Source: Microvenator marinus (GTDB lineage: Bacteria > Myxococcota_A > Bradymonadia > Bradymonadales > Bradymonadaceae). From it: a DNA stretch of 64,000 nucleotides. Positions 29,094-38,477 of this stretch are shown here, piece by piece. The notes under the pieces are model-generated. The model searched no databases. It saw only the letters and a list, made by a program, of their open reading frames with translations, and was not told the origin of the DNA. Both the position numbers and the translations under genes were made by a program. Position 1 is the stretch's first letter. Every line of letters starts with the position of its first letter. The stretch is from positions 4,674,001-4,738,000 of the forward strand of contig NZ_CP042467.1 in NCBI RefSeq assembly GCF_007993755.1. The letters run 5' to 3'.

Positions 29094-31667
29094 CTACTCC
29101 TCTTCGGAAGAAATATTCTCTTCCGCACCGGGTTCGGCATCTGTTTCTTCTACGGGTTCTTCGGCTTCAATCTCTGGAGGAACTTGACCTTCCGGAACGG
29201 CTGTGACCTCGTCCTCGTCATCGATATCCTCTTCTTTGACGCGGGCTACGCTGACGATCTTCTCATCGCCTTCGATATTCATGATCCGAACGCCCTGTGT
29301 GTTTCGGCTGTAGACCGAAATCTCGCGTGCGTTTGTACGGATCAATTGCCCGTGGTCCGTGATGACGATAATTTGGTCACCCTCATCGAGAAGGCAAGCG
29401 CTAACCACGTCGCCATTGCGCTCCGTGGTCTTGATGGTAATCACGCCTTTGCCGCCGCGCCCTTGGATCGGGTATTCGCCGAGCTCGGTGCGCTTTCCAT
29501 AACCCTTCTTGGTCACCGTCAGAAGCTTGAGTGAGCCTTCGTCTGGCGTACCTTTGGGGATGATTTCCATAGCGATGAGTTCGTCGTTCTCACGGAAACG
29601 CATACCGAAGACGCCGGAGGCTCCGCGGCCCATCGGACGTGTTTCGTCCTCTTGGAATCGGATGGACTGGCCTTCCTTGGACACAAGCACCACGTGGTCG
29701 CCTTCGTCCACGAGTCGGCAGGTGATGAGCTCATCACCATCTTTGAGTCCGAGAGCAATGATGCCGCCCGAGTGGACGTTCTTGTACGCCATCAACTCGG
29801 TCTTCTTGATGATACCGTTACGCGTGGCGCTGAGGATGAACTTTCCTTCTTCGAAGTCTTCAATCGGCACGATTGCGGTAAGCTTCTCTTCGGCCGTGAG
29901 ATTCAAGAGCTGAACGATAGGCTTGCCTTTCGTGGTCGGCGACCCGGCAGGAAGCTCCCAAACGGTGCGCTTGTAGACCTTACCGATCGACGTGAACATC
30001 AACACATCTGTGTGTGTGGAGGCCACGAAGAGATCCTGAACAAAGTCCTCGTCTTTGGTGGCCATGCCGCGCCGGCCTTTACCGCCGCGCTTTTGCGCCC
30101 GGTACTCCGTCACCGCTGTACGCTTGACGTAGCCTTGGTGAGTCACGGTCACGACCATGGCTTCCTCTGCGATGAGGTCGGCCATGCTCAAATCACCCGC
30201 CGAAGCGATGATCTGCGTAAGACGTGGGGTCTCGTATTGCGCCAGAACCGATTCGAGCTCCTCTTTGATGACAGCCATAAGCTTGCCTTCATCAGCGAGA
30301 ATGCCCTTGAGCCGCTCGATCTCGAGCCGGATTTCGGCGAGTTCTTGAAGAATCTTGTCTCGCTCAAGGCCGGTCAGGCGCTGAAGGCGCATATCCAGAA
30401 TGGCTTGAGCTTGTCGGTCACTGAGGCCGAACGTATCCATAAGGCCAGTCTTTGCGGCCTCACCGTCAGGACTCGCGCGAATCAGGGCAATGACCTCGTC
30501 GAGATGGTCGAGCGCGATCTTCAGGCCTTCTAGAATATGAGCGCGGGCCTCAGCCTGTTGAAGCTCATAAATCGTACGCCGAGTCACCACGTCGCGCCGG
30601 AAGTCCACGAAGTGGTTGAGGATCTCGGTCACCGGCATAATCTTTGGCTGTCCGTGGACGATCGCCAAATTGATGATACCGAACGAGGACTGCATCGCCG
30701 TCATCTTGAAGAGGTTATTTAGCATAACCTCGGGCATCACGTCGCGGCGCAATTCCACCACCATGCGCATACCGTCACGGTCTGACTCATCGCGAAGGTC
30801 GGTCACGCCCTCTAGCTTCTTGTCGCGAACAAGTTCCGCGATGCGCTCAAGGAGTTTGGCCTTATTCACCTGATACGGAAGCTCGGTCACGATGATGCTG
30901 GACTTGCCAGAACGCTCGTCCTCTTCCACATCGGCTCTCGCCCGCACGCGGATGATGCCGCGCCCGGTCTCGTAAGCTTCTCGGATTCCAGTTGCGCCAT
31001 AAATGATGCCGCCGGTCGGGAAGTCTGGGCCAGGCATAATCTGCATCAACTCATCCACGCCCATATCTGGGTTTTCAATCAGTGCCAGAGTCGCGCGCAC
31101 CACCTCACCGAGGTTATGCGGAGGGATGTTCGTAGACATACCCACGGCGATACCGGACGAGCCGTTGACCAGAAGGTTCGGGATTTTGGTGGGCAGGACG
31201 AGCGGCTCTTTGAGCGATTCGTCGTAGTTCGGGCCCCATTCGATGGTGTTCTTCTCAATATCGTTGAGGAATTCCTGGGCGGCGCGCGCCATACGGGCTT
31301 CGGTATATCGCATGGCAGCGGCCTTATCGCCGTCCACGGAGCCGAAGTTACCCTGCCCATCCACCAACGGAAGGCGCATGTTGAAATCCTGCGCCATACG
31401 CACCAGGGCGTCGTACACGGCGCTATCACCGTGCGGGTGGTACTTACCAATCACGTCACCGACCACACGGGCAGACTTCTTATATGAGGCGTTCCAGCGG
31501 TTACCCAGCTCGTGCATCGCGAAGAGGATGCGGCGGTGTACCGGCTTGAGCCCGTCTCGGACGTCCGGCAGGGCGCGCCCGATGATCACGCTCATCGCGT
31601 AGTCGAGGTACGAGTGACGAATTTCGTCTTCGATATTGATTGGAATAATGTTTGGAGATTCAGTCAT
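29094..31667 (-). CDS. gyrA: DNA gyrase subunit A
   Basis: 857 aa. I chose the ATG at 31667 ([16 protein letters not shown]), the normal GyrA start; an extension to 31712 is open but atypical. The catalytic Tyr121 lies in [11 protein letters not shown]. The quinolone region reads [10 protein letters not shown], with Ser82 and Asp86 equivalent to wild-type E. coli Ser83 and Asp87. The GyrA box is [10 protein letters not shown], so this is gyrase rather than ParC. Six beta-propeller blades and an acidic Glu-rich tail complete it. With GyrB it introduces negative supercoils. gyrB is not in the window. It is divergent from the rhomboid gene at 31825. Confidence 0.96.
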   Translation of the reverse strand: MTESPNIIPINIEDEIRHSYLDYAMSVIIGRALPDVRDGLKPVHRRILFAMHELGNRWNASYKKSARVVGDVIGKYHPHGDSAVYDALVRMAQDFNMRLPLVDGQGNFGSVDGDKAAAMRYTEARMARAAQEFLNDIEKNTIEWGPNYDESLKEPLVLPTKIPNLLVNGSSGIAVGMSTNIPPHNLGEVVRATLALIENPDMGVDELMQIMPGPDFPTGGIIYGATGIREAYETGRGIIRVRARADVEEDERSGKSSIIVTELPYQVNKAKLLERIAELVRDKKLEGVTDLRDESDRDGMRMVVELRRDVMPEVMLNNLFKMTAMQSSFGIINLAIVHGQPKIMPVTEILNHFVDFRRDVVTRRTIYELQQAEARAHILEGLKIALDHLDEVIALIRASPDGEAAKTGLMDTFGLSDRQAQAILDMRLQRLTGLERDKILQELAEIRLEIERLKGILADEGKLMAVIKEELESVLAQYETPRLTQIIASAGDLSMADLIAEEAMVVTVTHQGYVKRTAVTEYRAQKRGGKGRRGMATKDEDFVQDLFVASTHTDVLMFTSIGKVYKRTVWELPAGSPTTKGKPIVQLLNLTAEEKLTAIVPIEDFEEGKFILSATRNGIIKKTELMAYKNVHSGGIIALGLKDGDELITCRLVDEGDHVVLVSKEGQSIRFQEDETRPMGRGASGVFGMRFRENDELIAMEIIPKGTPDEGSLKLLTVTKKGYGKRTELGEYPIQGRGGKGVITIKTTERNGDVVSACLLDEGDQIIVITDHGQLIRTNAREISVYSRNTQGVRIMNIEGDEKIVSVARVKEEDIDDEDEVTAVPEGQVPPEIEAEEPVEETDAEPGAEENISSEEE

Positions 31668-31824
31668 ACAAAGTACGCCATTAAAGTGGACGCGGGAGTC
31701 TACTCGGGACACGCCGAGGGCGCAACGCCCATCTAGTCACACTTTCTGGCTTCAAGCTATTGGGCTTGACCCAAGCCTCAGACTAACCCACATTTTTGGC
31801 ATCTAAGTTAGCTTTTGAGGCGAT

Positions 31825-32994
31825 ATGTACCATCAGGAAGGCAAGAGTTGCCCACGTTGCACCTACCCACTTCTGCACGACCATATGACCGGAGTGGATC
31901 ATTGCCATCGATGTATGGGATCGCTCATCGGACCCGAACAGATTGCAAGAGCAGTGGGGCAATGGGCCGAACCCAAGTTGTGGATGAAGCAACTCGGCCA
32001 TCGCACCATCGGCCAGCCGCTGGTTTGCGGCAATTGCAACGGCATGATGTCTGGCTTTCAGGTCCCCTTCGCCGGGCAATCGGTGGTCATCGACCATTGT
32101 GACGGCTGTGGCTCGCTCTGGCTCGATGAAGGCGAGGGCGACAAACTCGTGCGGATCGTTGAGCACGCTAACAGGGCAGGTGGGCTTGAGAAGAACTCGC
32201 GCGTAAGTCTCTATCACGACCCGGAATCAGGGCCGCGCGCCTCGCGCCAATACATGCGAAACAAGTTGCACGAGGAGCAAGTGCTCGCCTCGCAAGACAC
32301 CATGGAACCAGGCGGGATTGGCTCCTACCTTTTCCAGATTTTCACTGGTCTCCCCGTGGAGGTCTATAATCCGCCAAGGCAGCCGCCTTTTATGACCTAT
32401 GTGCTGGTCTTCGTGCTTCTGATCATGTGGGTGGCACAGTTCTACTTCGTGGACTACCTGGAGCTCAGCGACGAAGGCATGTTGGCCTTTTTTAAGCTAG
32501 TCGGGCTCGCACCGGATTTAGTGCGCCAAGGTGACCATCTCTGGGGCGTATTCACGCATATGTTCTTCCACGGCAACGTGATTCATCTGCTTGGAAATCT
32601 CTACTTTCTCTGGGTCTTTGGCGATAACGTGGAGGACCGTATCGGCCCGCTTGGGATGCTCGCGCTCTTCTTCACGGCGGGAATCGGCGGCGCGCTCTTC
32701 CAGGTGGCATTTCAGGCAGACCCTTCAATTCCGGTGGTCGGCGCCTCGGGCGCGATTGCGGGCCTGATGGGGGCGTATCTGCTCTTCTTCCCGCGCGTAA
32801 AGATGTGGTTGGTCTTCTTCTTTATCCGCTGGCGAGTCCCGGTCGTCATTTACCTTGGCTTTTGGGTATTACTAAACGCGCTCGGCTGGTGGACCGGAGG
32901 CGCGTACGTGGCGTGGATGGCGCATCTTGGCGGGTTCATCGTCGGAGTTCTAAGTGGATTCCTCCTGCACGATACCGAATGGTACAAACACTAA
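31825..32994 (+). CDS. Rhomboid intramembrane serine protease with two N-terminal zinc ribbons
   Basis: 389 aa. Two TFIIB-type zinc ribbons lie at the N-terminus: Cys9/12 with Cys27/30, and Cys68/71 with Cys92/95. A cytoplasmic linker runs to about residue 188, followed by six or seven transmembrane helices. The rhomboid core shows HMFFHGNVIHLLGN, catalytic Ser309 in VVGASGAIAG and catalytic His367 in MAHLGGF. Rhomboids cleave transmembrane segments inside the membrane. Zinc-ribbon fusions to rhomboid are uncommon and suggest regulation or partner binding on the cytoplasmic side. It is divergent from gyrA; no neighbour points to a substrate. Confidence 0.9.
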   Translation: MYHQEGKSCPRCTYPLLHDHMTGVDHCHRCMGSLIGPEQIARAVGQWAEPKLWMKQLGHRTIGQPLVCGNCNGMMSGFQVPFAGQSVVIDHCDGCGSLWLDEGEGDKLVRIVEHANRAGGLEKNSRVSLYHDPESGPRASRQYMRNKLHEEQVLASQDTMEPGGIGSYLFQIFTGLPVEVYNPPRQPPFMTYVLVFVLLIMWVAQFYFVDYLELSDEGMLAFFKLVGLAPDLVRQGDHLWGVFTHMFFHGNVIHLLGNLYFLWVFGDNVEDRIGPLGMLALFFTAGIGGALFQVAFQADPSIPVVGASGAIAGLMGAYLLFFPRVKMWLVFFFIRWRVPVVIYLGFWVLLNALGWWTGGAYVAWMAHLGGFIVGVLSGFLLHDTEWYKH

Positions 32995-32998
32995 GGCC

Positions 32999-34042
32999 TC
33001 AAGCCTTCACGCAGGCAAACGGCCCTGTGTAGGCAAGCTCAACATGGGTGGCGTCTACAGGAATTTGCCCGGGGGCCTGTCTCACCAAGACTTGAGCGTC
33101 TCCCGCCTCAACCTCGAACTCCTCTGAGGACCCTAGATAGCGCCGGCTAAGTATTCGATGTTGGGGCCTCGAAGCTGCAATAGCCTTGAGGTCCTCAGGC
33201 CTGATGACTACAAGGCCACCTTCTAGCGCAGCACCGCGAATCTTGACCTCGCCGAGCGCCGTTTGGGCCGTGTCGGCCGCTACGGCAATCACCGGGAGGA
33301 ATGATGCCTGCCCGCAAAGGCGCGCTACGTGAATCGAGGCCGGCGTCTCGTAGATTTCTTGAGGTGTACCCGTTTGTTCTAGACGCGCATCGTGTAGAAC
33401 GCTGATGCGGTCCGCGATGGCGAACGCCTCCTCAAAATCGTGAGTGACAAAGATGGCCGTGGCGTTGTTCTCGCGGATCAAATTCAGGGTTTCGAGCCGA
33501 ACCCGCTTTCTCAGGTGCGCGTCGAGATTTGAAAAAGGCTCGTCGAAAAGCAAGATATCTGTGCCCTGGGCAAGCGCGCGCGCCACGGCAACTCGCTGTT
33601 GCTCCCCGCCGCTTAGGTCCGCAGGGCGTTTGTCTCCGTGGGACTGCAGGCGAACACGCGTTAGCCATTCCGACGCCGCGGTTTTCTTCTCAGGTTTGGT
33701 CCCGGGCGCGCCGTAAGCGATATTCTCGATCACCGAGAGGTGAGGGAAGAGCGCATAGTCCTGAAACACAAACCCAATCTGCCGTTTTTCCGGCGGAATC
33801 CAGCTCGCCCGAGTCGCTGCGTCAACAACTCTAGACTTGACCCGAACCTCCCCCTGGCGAAGTGGCTCAAAGCCGCCAATCGCCCGTAATAGCGTGGTTT
33901 TCCCTGAGCCCGAACGCCCGAGCAGAACATGGATTTCGCCTCGAGCGATCTCCAAACTCACCGACTCTACGGCACATACTTTGCCGTAGTTGACTGACGC
34001 GTTCCGTGTCTCCACCGCAATTGATTCAGGGTTTTGGGTCAT
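32999..34042 (-). CDS. ABC transporter ATP-binding protein (Fe3+/polyamine type)
   Basis: 347 aa. Walker A GRSGSGKTT (about residues 42-50), Q-loop FVFQDYALFPHL, signature LSGGEQQRVAVARAL, Walker B ILLFDEPFSNLD and switch THD are all present. The C-terminal 110 residues resemble a TOBE-like regulatory domain, as in FbpC/PotA-type ATPases that energise iron, spermidine or sulphate uptake. No permease or binding protein is adjacent. The ATG overlaps the stop of the hydrolase lipoprotein upstream (34039-34042), so the two are co-translated. The transport substrate is not determined. Confidence 0.85.
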   Translation of the reverse strand: MTQNPESIAVETRNASVNYGKVCAVESVSLEIARGEIHVLLGRSGSGKTTLLRAIGGFEPLRQGEVRVKSRVVDAATRASWIPPEKRQIGFVFQDYALFPHLSVIENIAYGAPGTKPEKKTAASEWLTRVRLQSHGDKRPADLSGGEQQRVAVARALAQGTDILLFDEPFSNLDAHLRKRVRLETLNLIRENNATAIFVTHDFEEAFAIADRISVLHDARLEQTGTPQEIYETPASIHVARLCGQASFLPVIAVAADTAQTALGEVKIRGAALEGGLVVIRPEDLKAIAASRPQHRILSRRYLGSSEEFEVEAGDAQVLVRQAPGQIPVDATHVELAYTGPFACVKA

Positions 34043-35292
34043 TGTGCCGTGAGCGCTTCAGACTTGTAATCAAGAGTGAGATGCTCAGCCCACCGCGCGT
34101 CTTCACCGTTCAGGAGGTCTAGGTGCTCTTGGTCCCCAAAAAGATGGAACCGCGCAAAGGCCATGCTGTAGGCATTGATGATCTCGAACGCGACTTCAAT
34201 ATCAATGAACTCTTCGCCACATCCGTCGCTTTGCACCTCGGGTATGAACGGGAGCACCGTGCACATATTGGAGTAGGTGAAGTGGCCACCAGCTACGAGG
34301 TCGAGTCGCATGGACTTCGGACCCATCGCCTCCCAAATAGGGGCGCCCTCTTCCTCATCTGGCAAGGTGTTGTCCATGGCTGCGGTCATCAAAAGGGTAG
34401 GGATATCGATCTCAGAGATTCCTTGTTGGAAGAGCAGGAATCCGCCAGGAGTCTGGGGGATCGCCACTTTGATGCGCGAGTCCAGAAACCCCTCCCTCAA
34501 CTTATTGACCACGTCTTCGGAGCTCAAAATCTGGCATGCGCTAGGTGCGCCAGGGGCCTCACAAACTTCCAGCGCGCCGTCCACATCAAAGCCGGAGCCG
34601 GCATTGGCCAGAGTCGTAAAGCCTCCAAACGAATGCCCGGTCATCACGATATCATCGGACATCTTGCTCGCGATGGGATCGTCGTCGAGCCCCTCAAAAT
34701 GATCGAGCATGGCCGTGATATCTTGCGGACGCCACGCACCGGACTCAAACGAGATACCACCCTGAGTGTCCCTGAACGTGTTGCCCGTGTGGTCAGGCGC
34801 GATCACGATCCAACCATGACTCGCGAAATACTCGGACATGAAATAGGACTGCTCCGAAAAGCTTGAATTTCCGTGTGAGAAAACCAACACCGGAGCTTCC
34901 TCCAAGAGGTAGGGCTCCGCGTCGAGCATCACTTCTTTGCGAAGCAAGATTCTCGCGTATCGCGGCGCTTCTCCTTCTTTGTCGATGCTCGGATACCAGA
35001 CCTTGATGGGGATTTCGCGGTCAGTCTGGCCTACGGCATCGTAGACCGTGGTGTAGATCTTGTAGCCAATCCTATAAGGCCCTTGTTCAAAGATCGTCCG
35101 CTCTTCAGGCACGAACTCGCCCATCTCCTCGGGCAAATCGGCGCCCATATCCGCGTCAAACCCAAGATCCGGCTCGGCGTCTGGCGCCTGGTCCACAGCC
35201 ATATCAGCGGTGTCCGGAGGCGTAGTCGTAGAGTCGTCACCGCACGCACCGAGGAAGAGCAGGGCAAGGAAAATTGGGGAGTATCTTACCAT
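34039..35292 (-). CDS. Alpha/beta-hydrolase lipoprotein (PAF-acetylhydrolase/dienelactone hydrolase-like)
   Basis: 417 aa. The signal MVRYSPIFLALLFLGAC ends in a lipobox (LGAC). An acidic Asp/Met linker covers about residues 20-62. The hydrolase core has APVLVFSHGNSSF, the nucleophile elbow GHSFGG, and a late His in AGGHFTYSN, with an Asp in MTAAMDNT as the likely third member. The order resembles bacterial PAF-acetylhydrolase-like and dienelactone-hydrolase-like enzymes. The substrate is unknown. It lies between a membrane protein gene (7-nt overlap at 35286) and an ABC ATPase (4-nt overlap), so it sits in a tight minus-strand operon. Confidence 0.8.
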   Translation of the reverse strand: MVRYSPIFLALLFLGACGDDSTTTPPDTADMAVDQAPDAEPDLGFDADMGADLPEEMGEFVPEERTIFEQGPYRIGYKIYTTVYDAVGQTDREIPIKVWYPSIDKEGEAPRYARILLRKEVMLDAEPYLLEEAPVLVFSHGNSSFSEQSYFMSEYFASHGWIVIAPDHTGNTFRDTQGGISFESGAWRPQDITAMLDHFEGLDDDPIASKMSDDIVMTGHSFGGFTTLANAGSGFDVDGALEVCEAPGAPSACQILSSEDVVNKLREGFLDSRIKVAIPQTPGGFLLFQQGISEIDIPTLLMTAAMDNTLPDEEEGAPIWEAMGPKSMRLDLVAGGHFTYSNMCTVLPFIPEVQSDGCGEEFIDIEVAFEIINAYSMAFARFHLFGDQEHLDLLNGEDARWAEHLTLDYKSEALTAQ

Positions 35293-36113
35293 AGGTCATC
35301 TCTCTGAAGCGGTGAGAGTCCTTTGACCCGTCGCGCAATCTCTTGGGTTTCGTGGATCACGTCCTCGAGCAGCAACGCGTCCCAGTAGCCTACCGCAAAG
35401 TCGCCGATGACCGTAGACTTGGTCACTATAACCTCGCCGTCGCCATAATAGCAGTAGTTCGCAATCCGTTGCAGAAGCTCGGGAGGATAGGAGGCGAGCC
35501 ACGAGTCGGCTTCCTCGCGCTCGAGCAATTCTGGCTCTATCCAGAGTCGTCTAGAATTCGGTAGTACAGGGCCCTCAACGCAGAAATCATTGTCCGAGTC
35601 GTACTCGTACTCGTCTTCATCGTATGCCGAAAAGCTCAAGGTCGGCTCTTCGTCGGGAATCTCTGCAAAGTCTGACATCGTGAAGAGTAGCCAGTCGTCT
35701 TCAACGGCCAGGCTGAAATGGTGCCCATCTTTGATCCACTGCCAGTCTTCGTCGTCTTCGTGAAAAACTGCGTCGGTATGCACACTCAGGTAGGTTTCCA
35801 AGGCGGCTTTGGAGCTTCCAAGCGGCGCATCGTAAGCCCATTTGGCTTCAAAACTCCACGGGAGCACCTTTTCCAAAATCTCAGACGGCGCCATCGCCAA
35901 CGACTCCGTCTCGTCTTCAAAACTGATTTGGGCGTGAGGATAGCCGAGGTAATCGTCTACTTTCTTTACGCTCGTGATCGTCTTAACCACCAGTTCGTCG
36001 GCGTTAGGCACGATGAGCGCAGGGTCGTTGGTTTTGGGCCGATGCTTTCCGTAGAAGTACCAAGCGCCCATCGCCCAAAAGATCCCAATGAATAAGAGGA
36101 CGGATATCTCCAC
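35286..36113 (-). CDS. Hypothetical membrane-anchored protein
   Basis: 275 aa starting at GTG 36113, three bases after the aminotransferase stop. Residues 3-22 form one hydrophobic helix (ISVLLFIGIFWAMGAWYFYG); the rest is soluble and strongly acidic (DEDEYEYDSDNDF), with beta-rich segments. I recognise no catalytic motif. It overlaps the start of the hydrolase lipoprotein by 7 nt. Confidence 0.65.
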   Translation of the reverse strand: MEISVLLFIGIFWAMGAWYFYGKHRPKTNDPALIVPNADELVVKTITSVKKVDDYLGYPHAQISFEDETESLAMAPSEILEKVLPWSFEAKWAYDAPLGSSKAALETYLSVHTDAVFHEDDEDWQWIKDGHHFSLAVEDDWLLFTMSDFAEIPDEEPTLSFSAYDEDEYEYDSDNDFCVEGPVLPNSRRLWIEPELLEREEADSWLASYPPELLQRIANYCYYGDGEVIVTKSTVIGDFAVGYWDALLLEDVIHETQEIARRVKGLSPLQRDDLW

Positions 36114-36116
36114 GGA

Positions 36117-37286
36117 CTACTCCAGGCGCCGGATTCTCACGCAGGCGTCCTCGAGCGTTTTCCAGTCTTTGGCGTAGCAGAAGCGGGTCAGGCCCTTGCC
36201 GGTCTTGGACGTGAAGAATGAACTTCCCGGAACCGAAGCCACGCCCACTGTCTCCAAAATATGCATGGCAGCTTCGCGGTCGTCATCAAAGCCGAGGCGA
36301 GTGATGTCGGCCAAGACGTAGTAGGCCCCGTCTGGAACGTGTGGCGTAAGGCCGGCGTCTTTGAGCGCGTCGCAGAAGAGGTCTCGTTTCTTCTGATAAT
36401 CTGCGGCCATCTCCACGTAATAAGAGGCCGGAATCTCAGCCAGTCCCACCGCGACTCCGTACTGAAGTGGCGTAGGCGCACAGACGTAAAAGAGGTCGTT
36501 CACTAGGCCGATGGGCTCCGCCAAATGTGCAGGTGCAATCACGTAACCAAGCCGCCACCCGGTGATCGAAAACGTTTTGGAAAACCCTGAAATCGTGAGC
36601 GTGCGCTCTTTCATTCCGGGAAGGCTAGCTAGCGAGACGTGTTCGTGACCTTCCGAAACGATATGCTCATAGATCTCGTCCGTGATGGCTAGGAGGTCGT
36701 GGTCCTTGCAAAAATCGCCGATAAGCTTGAGCTCATCACGCGTGTAGACCTTGCCAGATGGGTTGGTCGGCGAGCTAAAGATGATGGCGCGGGTCTTGTC
36801 CGTGACTACGGCTTCCAGGGCCTCGCGGCTAAGCTCCCATTCTGGCGGCGTGAGCTCCACAAACTTCGGAACCAGTCCACCCACGAGCATCGTGTTCAAG
36901 TGGTAGCCGTAATAGGGCTGGAAGATGATGACTTCGTCGCCCGGATTAAAGATGGCTTGAACAATGCAGTTCAAGGCGCCAGTGGCTCCAATCGTGACCA
37001 CGATCTCCGAGTTCGCGTCCACGTTCGGGATCTTGTTGAACTCAGTGGCCTTCTTCGAGATGGCTTCGCGCAACGGATCGATCCCCTCAAACTTCCCATA
37101 GGTGCTCATCTTGTCCGCACGAATGGTCGAGGCAGCGGCCTCCAAGATCTCGGTTGGCGTAGGTAAATCGCATACGCCCTGTCCAAGATTGATGCCGCCC
37201 ACGCGGTCGCACTCACGCGTCATTTTGCGGATATACGACTGCGCCAGGTTCGAGGTGCGTGAAGATCTCCAGGTGCGCTCGGTCAT
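36117..37286 (-). CDS. PLP-dependent aminotransferase, class I/II
   Basis: 389 aa. The fold-type I features are GINLGQGVCDLPTP, the SPTNPSGKVY loop, DEIYEH, and the PLP lysine in SGFSKTFSITGWRLGY. It transfers an amino group from an amino acid (aspartate, kynurenine or an aromatic type) to a keto acid; the exact substrate cannot be told. The ATG overlaps the stop of the M42 peptidase (37283-37286), so the peptidase product pool and the transaminase may be used together. That link is inference. Confidence 0.85.
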   Translation of the reverse strand: MTERTWRSSRTSNLAQSYIRKMTRECDRVGGINLGQGVCDLPTPTEILEAAASTIRADKMSTYGKFEGIDPLREAISKKATEFNKIPNVDANSEIVVTIGATGALNCIVQAIFNPGDEVIIFQPYYGYHLNTMLVGGLVPKFVELTPPEWELSREALEAVVTDKTRAIIFSSPTNPSGKVYTRDELKLIGDFCKDHDLLAITDEIYEHIVSEGHEHVSLASLPGMKERTLTISGFSKTFSITGWRLGYVIAPAHLAEPIGLVNDLFYVCAPTPLQYGVAVGLAEIPASYYVEMAADYQKKRDLFCDALKDAGLTPHVPDGAYYVLADITRLGFDDDREAAMHILETVGVASVPGSSFFTSKTGKGLTRFCYAKDWKTLEDACVRIRRLE

Positions 37287-38311
37287 GGTTTTGTCTCGAG
37301 GTACTTGACCAAGAGGTCCGAGGTGGCCTTCAGGTCCTTCTTATGAAGCGTTTCAGTTACCGTGTGGATGTAACGAGTCGGGATGCTCAACGTGATGGCT
37401 TTTGAGCCGCCACGTGCGCGTTGAAGTGCTCCAGCATCGGTGCCGCCCATAGGCAAAAGCTCCATCTGATGCGGGATTTTGCTCTTCTCCGCGATCTCGA
37501 TAAAGGTCTCGACGAGCTCATTATCACTGATCGAATAGGCATCCATCACTTTGATGGCCACACCTTTTCCAAGCTTCGTAATCTGCTCATCTTCGCTCAC
37601 GCCAGGCGTATCCACGGCGAGCGTCACGTCGATGGCGATGCCGATATCTGGGTCGATGGCGTAGGAGCTCGTGATCGCGCCGCGAACGCCGATCTCCTCT
37701 TGAACCGTAAAGACCACGTAAACATCGTCATGGTTCTTCTTGAGGCGTTTGAGGGTATCGATGCCAACCCAACACGCCGCGCGGTTGTCCATGCATTTGC
37801 CGGAAACCAGATCGCCGAACTCTACGAAATCTTGAACCAGAGTGACCGGATCGCCAGCGCGCACGCGCTTTTTGACTTCTTCGGGCTCAAGGCCGGTGTC
37901 GATGAAGAACTCGTTCGTGGTCGGAATCTTATTGCGCTCTTCCGGCGTAGCCACGTGAATCGGGCGCCCCGAAGGGTTCAGATTCCCAAAGATATCCTCG
38001 CCTTTTCTAGGCTGGATCCTCACGCGTCGCGCAAAAAGGTTGCGCGTGTCGAACCCGCCCACATGGTGCACGCGGATGAACCCTTTCTCGTCCACACTCC
38101 GAACGTAGAACGCGATCTCGTCCATATGGCAGGCGACCATCACCTTGCGTGGCTTTTTGGCACTTCCACGCTTGAGGCAAATCAAGTTGCCCAGCGCGTC
38201 TGTGTGCATTTCGTCCACGTGGGGTGCCACCAATTCCTTGATATAGTCGCGAACGCGTTCTTCGCGACCTGGGGCGCCGGGGAGTTCTGAGAGTGCTTTG
38301 AGTATCTTCAT
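37283..38311 (-). CDS. M42-family zinc aminopeptidase
   Basis: 342 aa, the family length. The di-metal site is visible: His62 and Asp64 in ACHMDEI, the bridging Asp in GKCMDNRAA, the catalytic Glu pair in VQEEIGVRG, the Asp in IAIDVT, and a His in IPTRYIHT. M42 enzymes (FrvX/TET type) form large cytoplasmic assemblies that trim peptides. There is no signal peptide. It is first in the minus-strand run and overlaps the aminotransferase by 4 nt. Confidence 0.9.
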   Translation of the reverse strand: MKILKALSELPGAPGREERVRDYIKELVAPHVDEMHTDALGNLICLKRGSAKKPRKVMVACHMDEIAFYVRSVDEKGFIRVHHVGGFDTRNLFARRVRIQPRKGEDIFGNLNPSGRPIHVATPEERNKIPTTNEFFIDTGLEPEEVKKRVRAGDPVTLVQDFVEFGDLVSGKCMDNRAACWVGIDTLKRLKKNHDDVYVVFTVQEEIGVRGAITSSYAIDPDIGIAIDVTLAVDTPGVSEDEQITKLGKGVAIKVMDAYSISDNELVETFIEIAEKSKIPHQMELLPMGGTDAGALQRARGGSKAITLSIPTRYIHTVTETLHKKDLKATSDLLVKYLETKP

Positions 38312-38477
38312 TTTGGTACCGCCTAAATAGAAGTGCCGCAGCTTGCGAAACTAAGAGGCTTTCGTCAAGTCAACCGCTTTACACCGCTCTCTTAAATCAT
38401 GGCAGGGACTCTGGTCAAAAAACCTTTCGTCGGGTAGGAGAGTCAGCACACCCTGATGGACGTTGAAGGAGCCCGGG

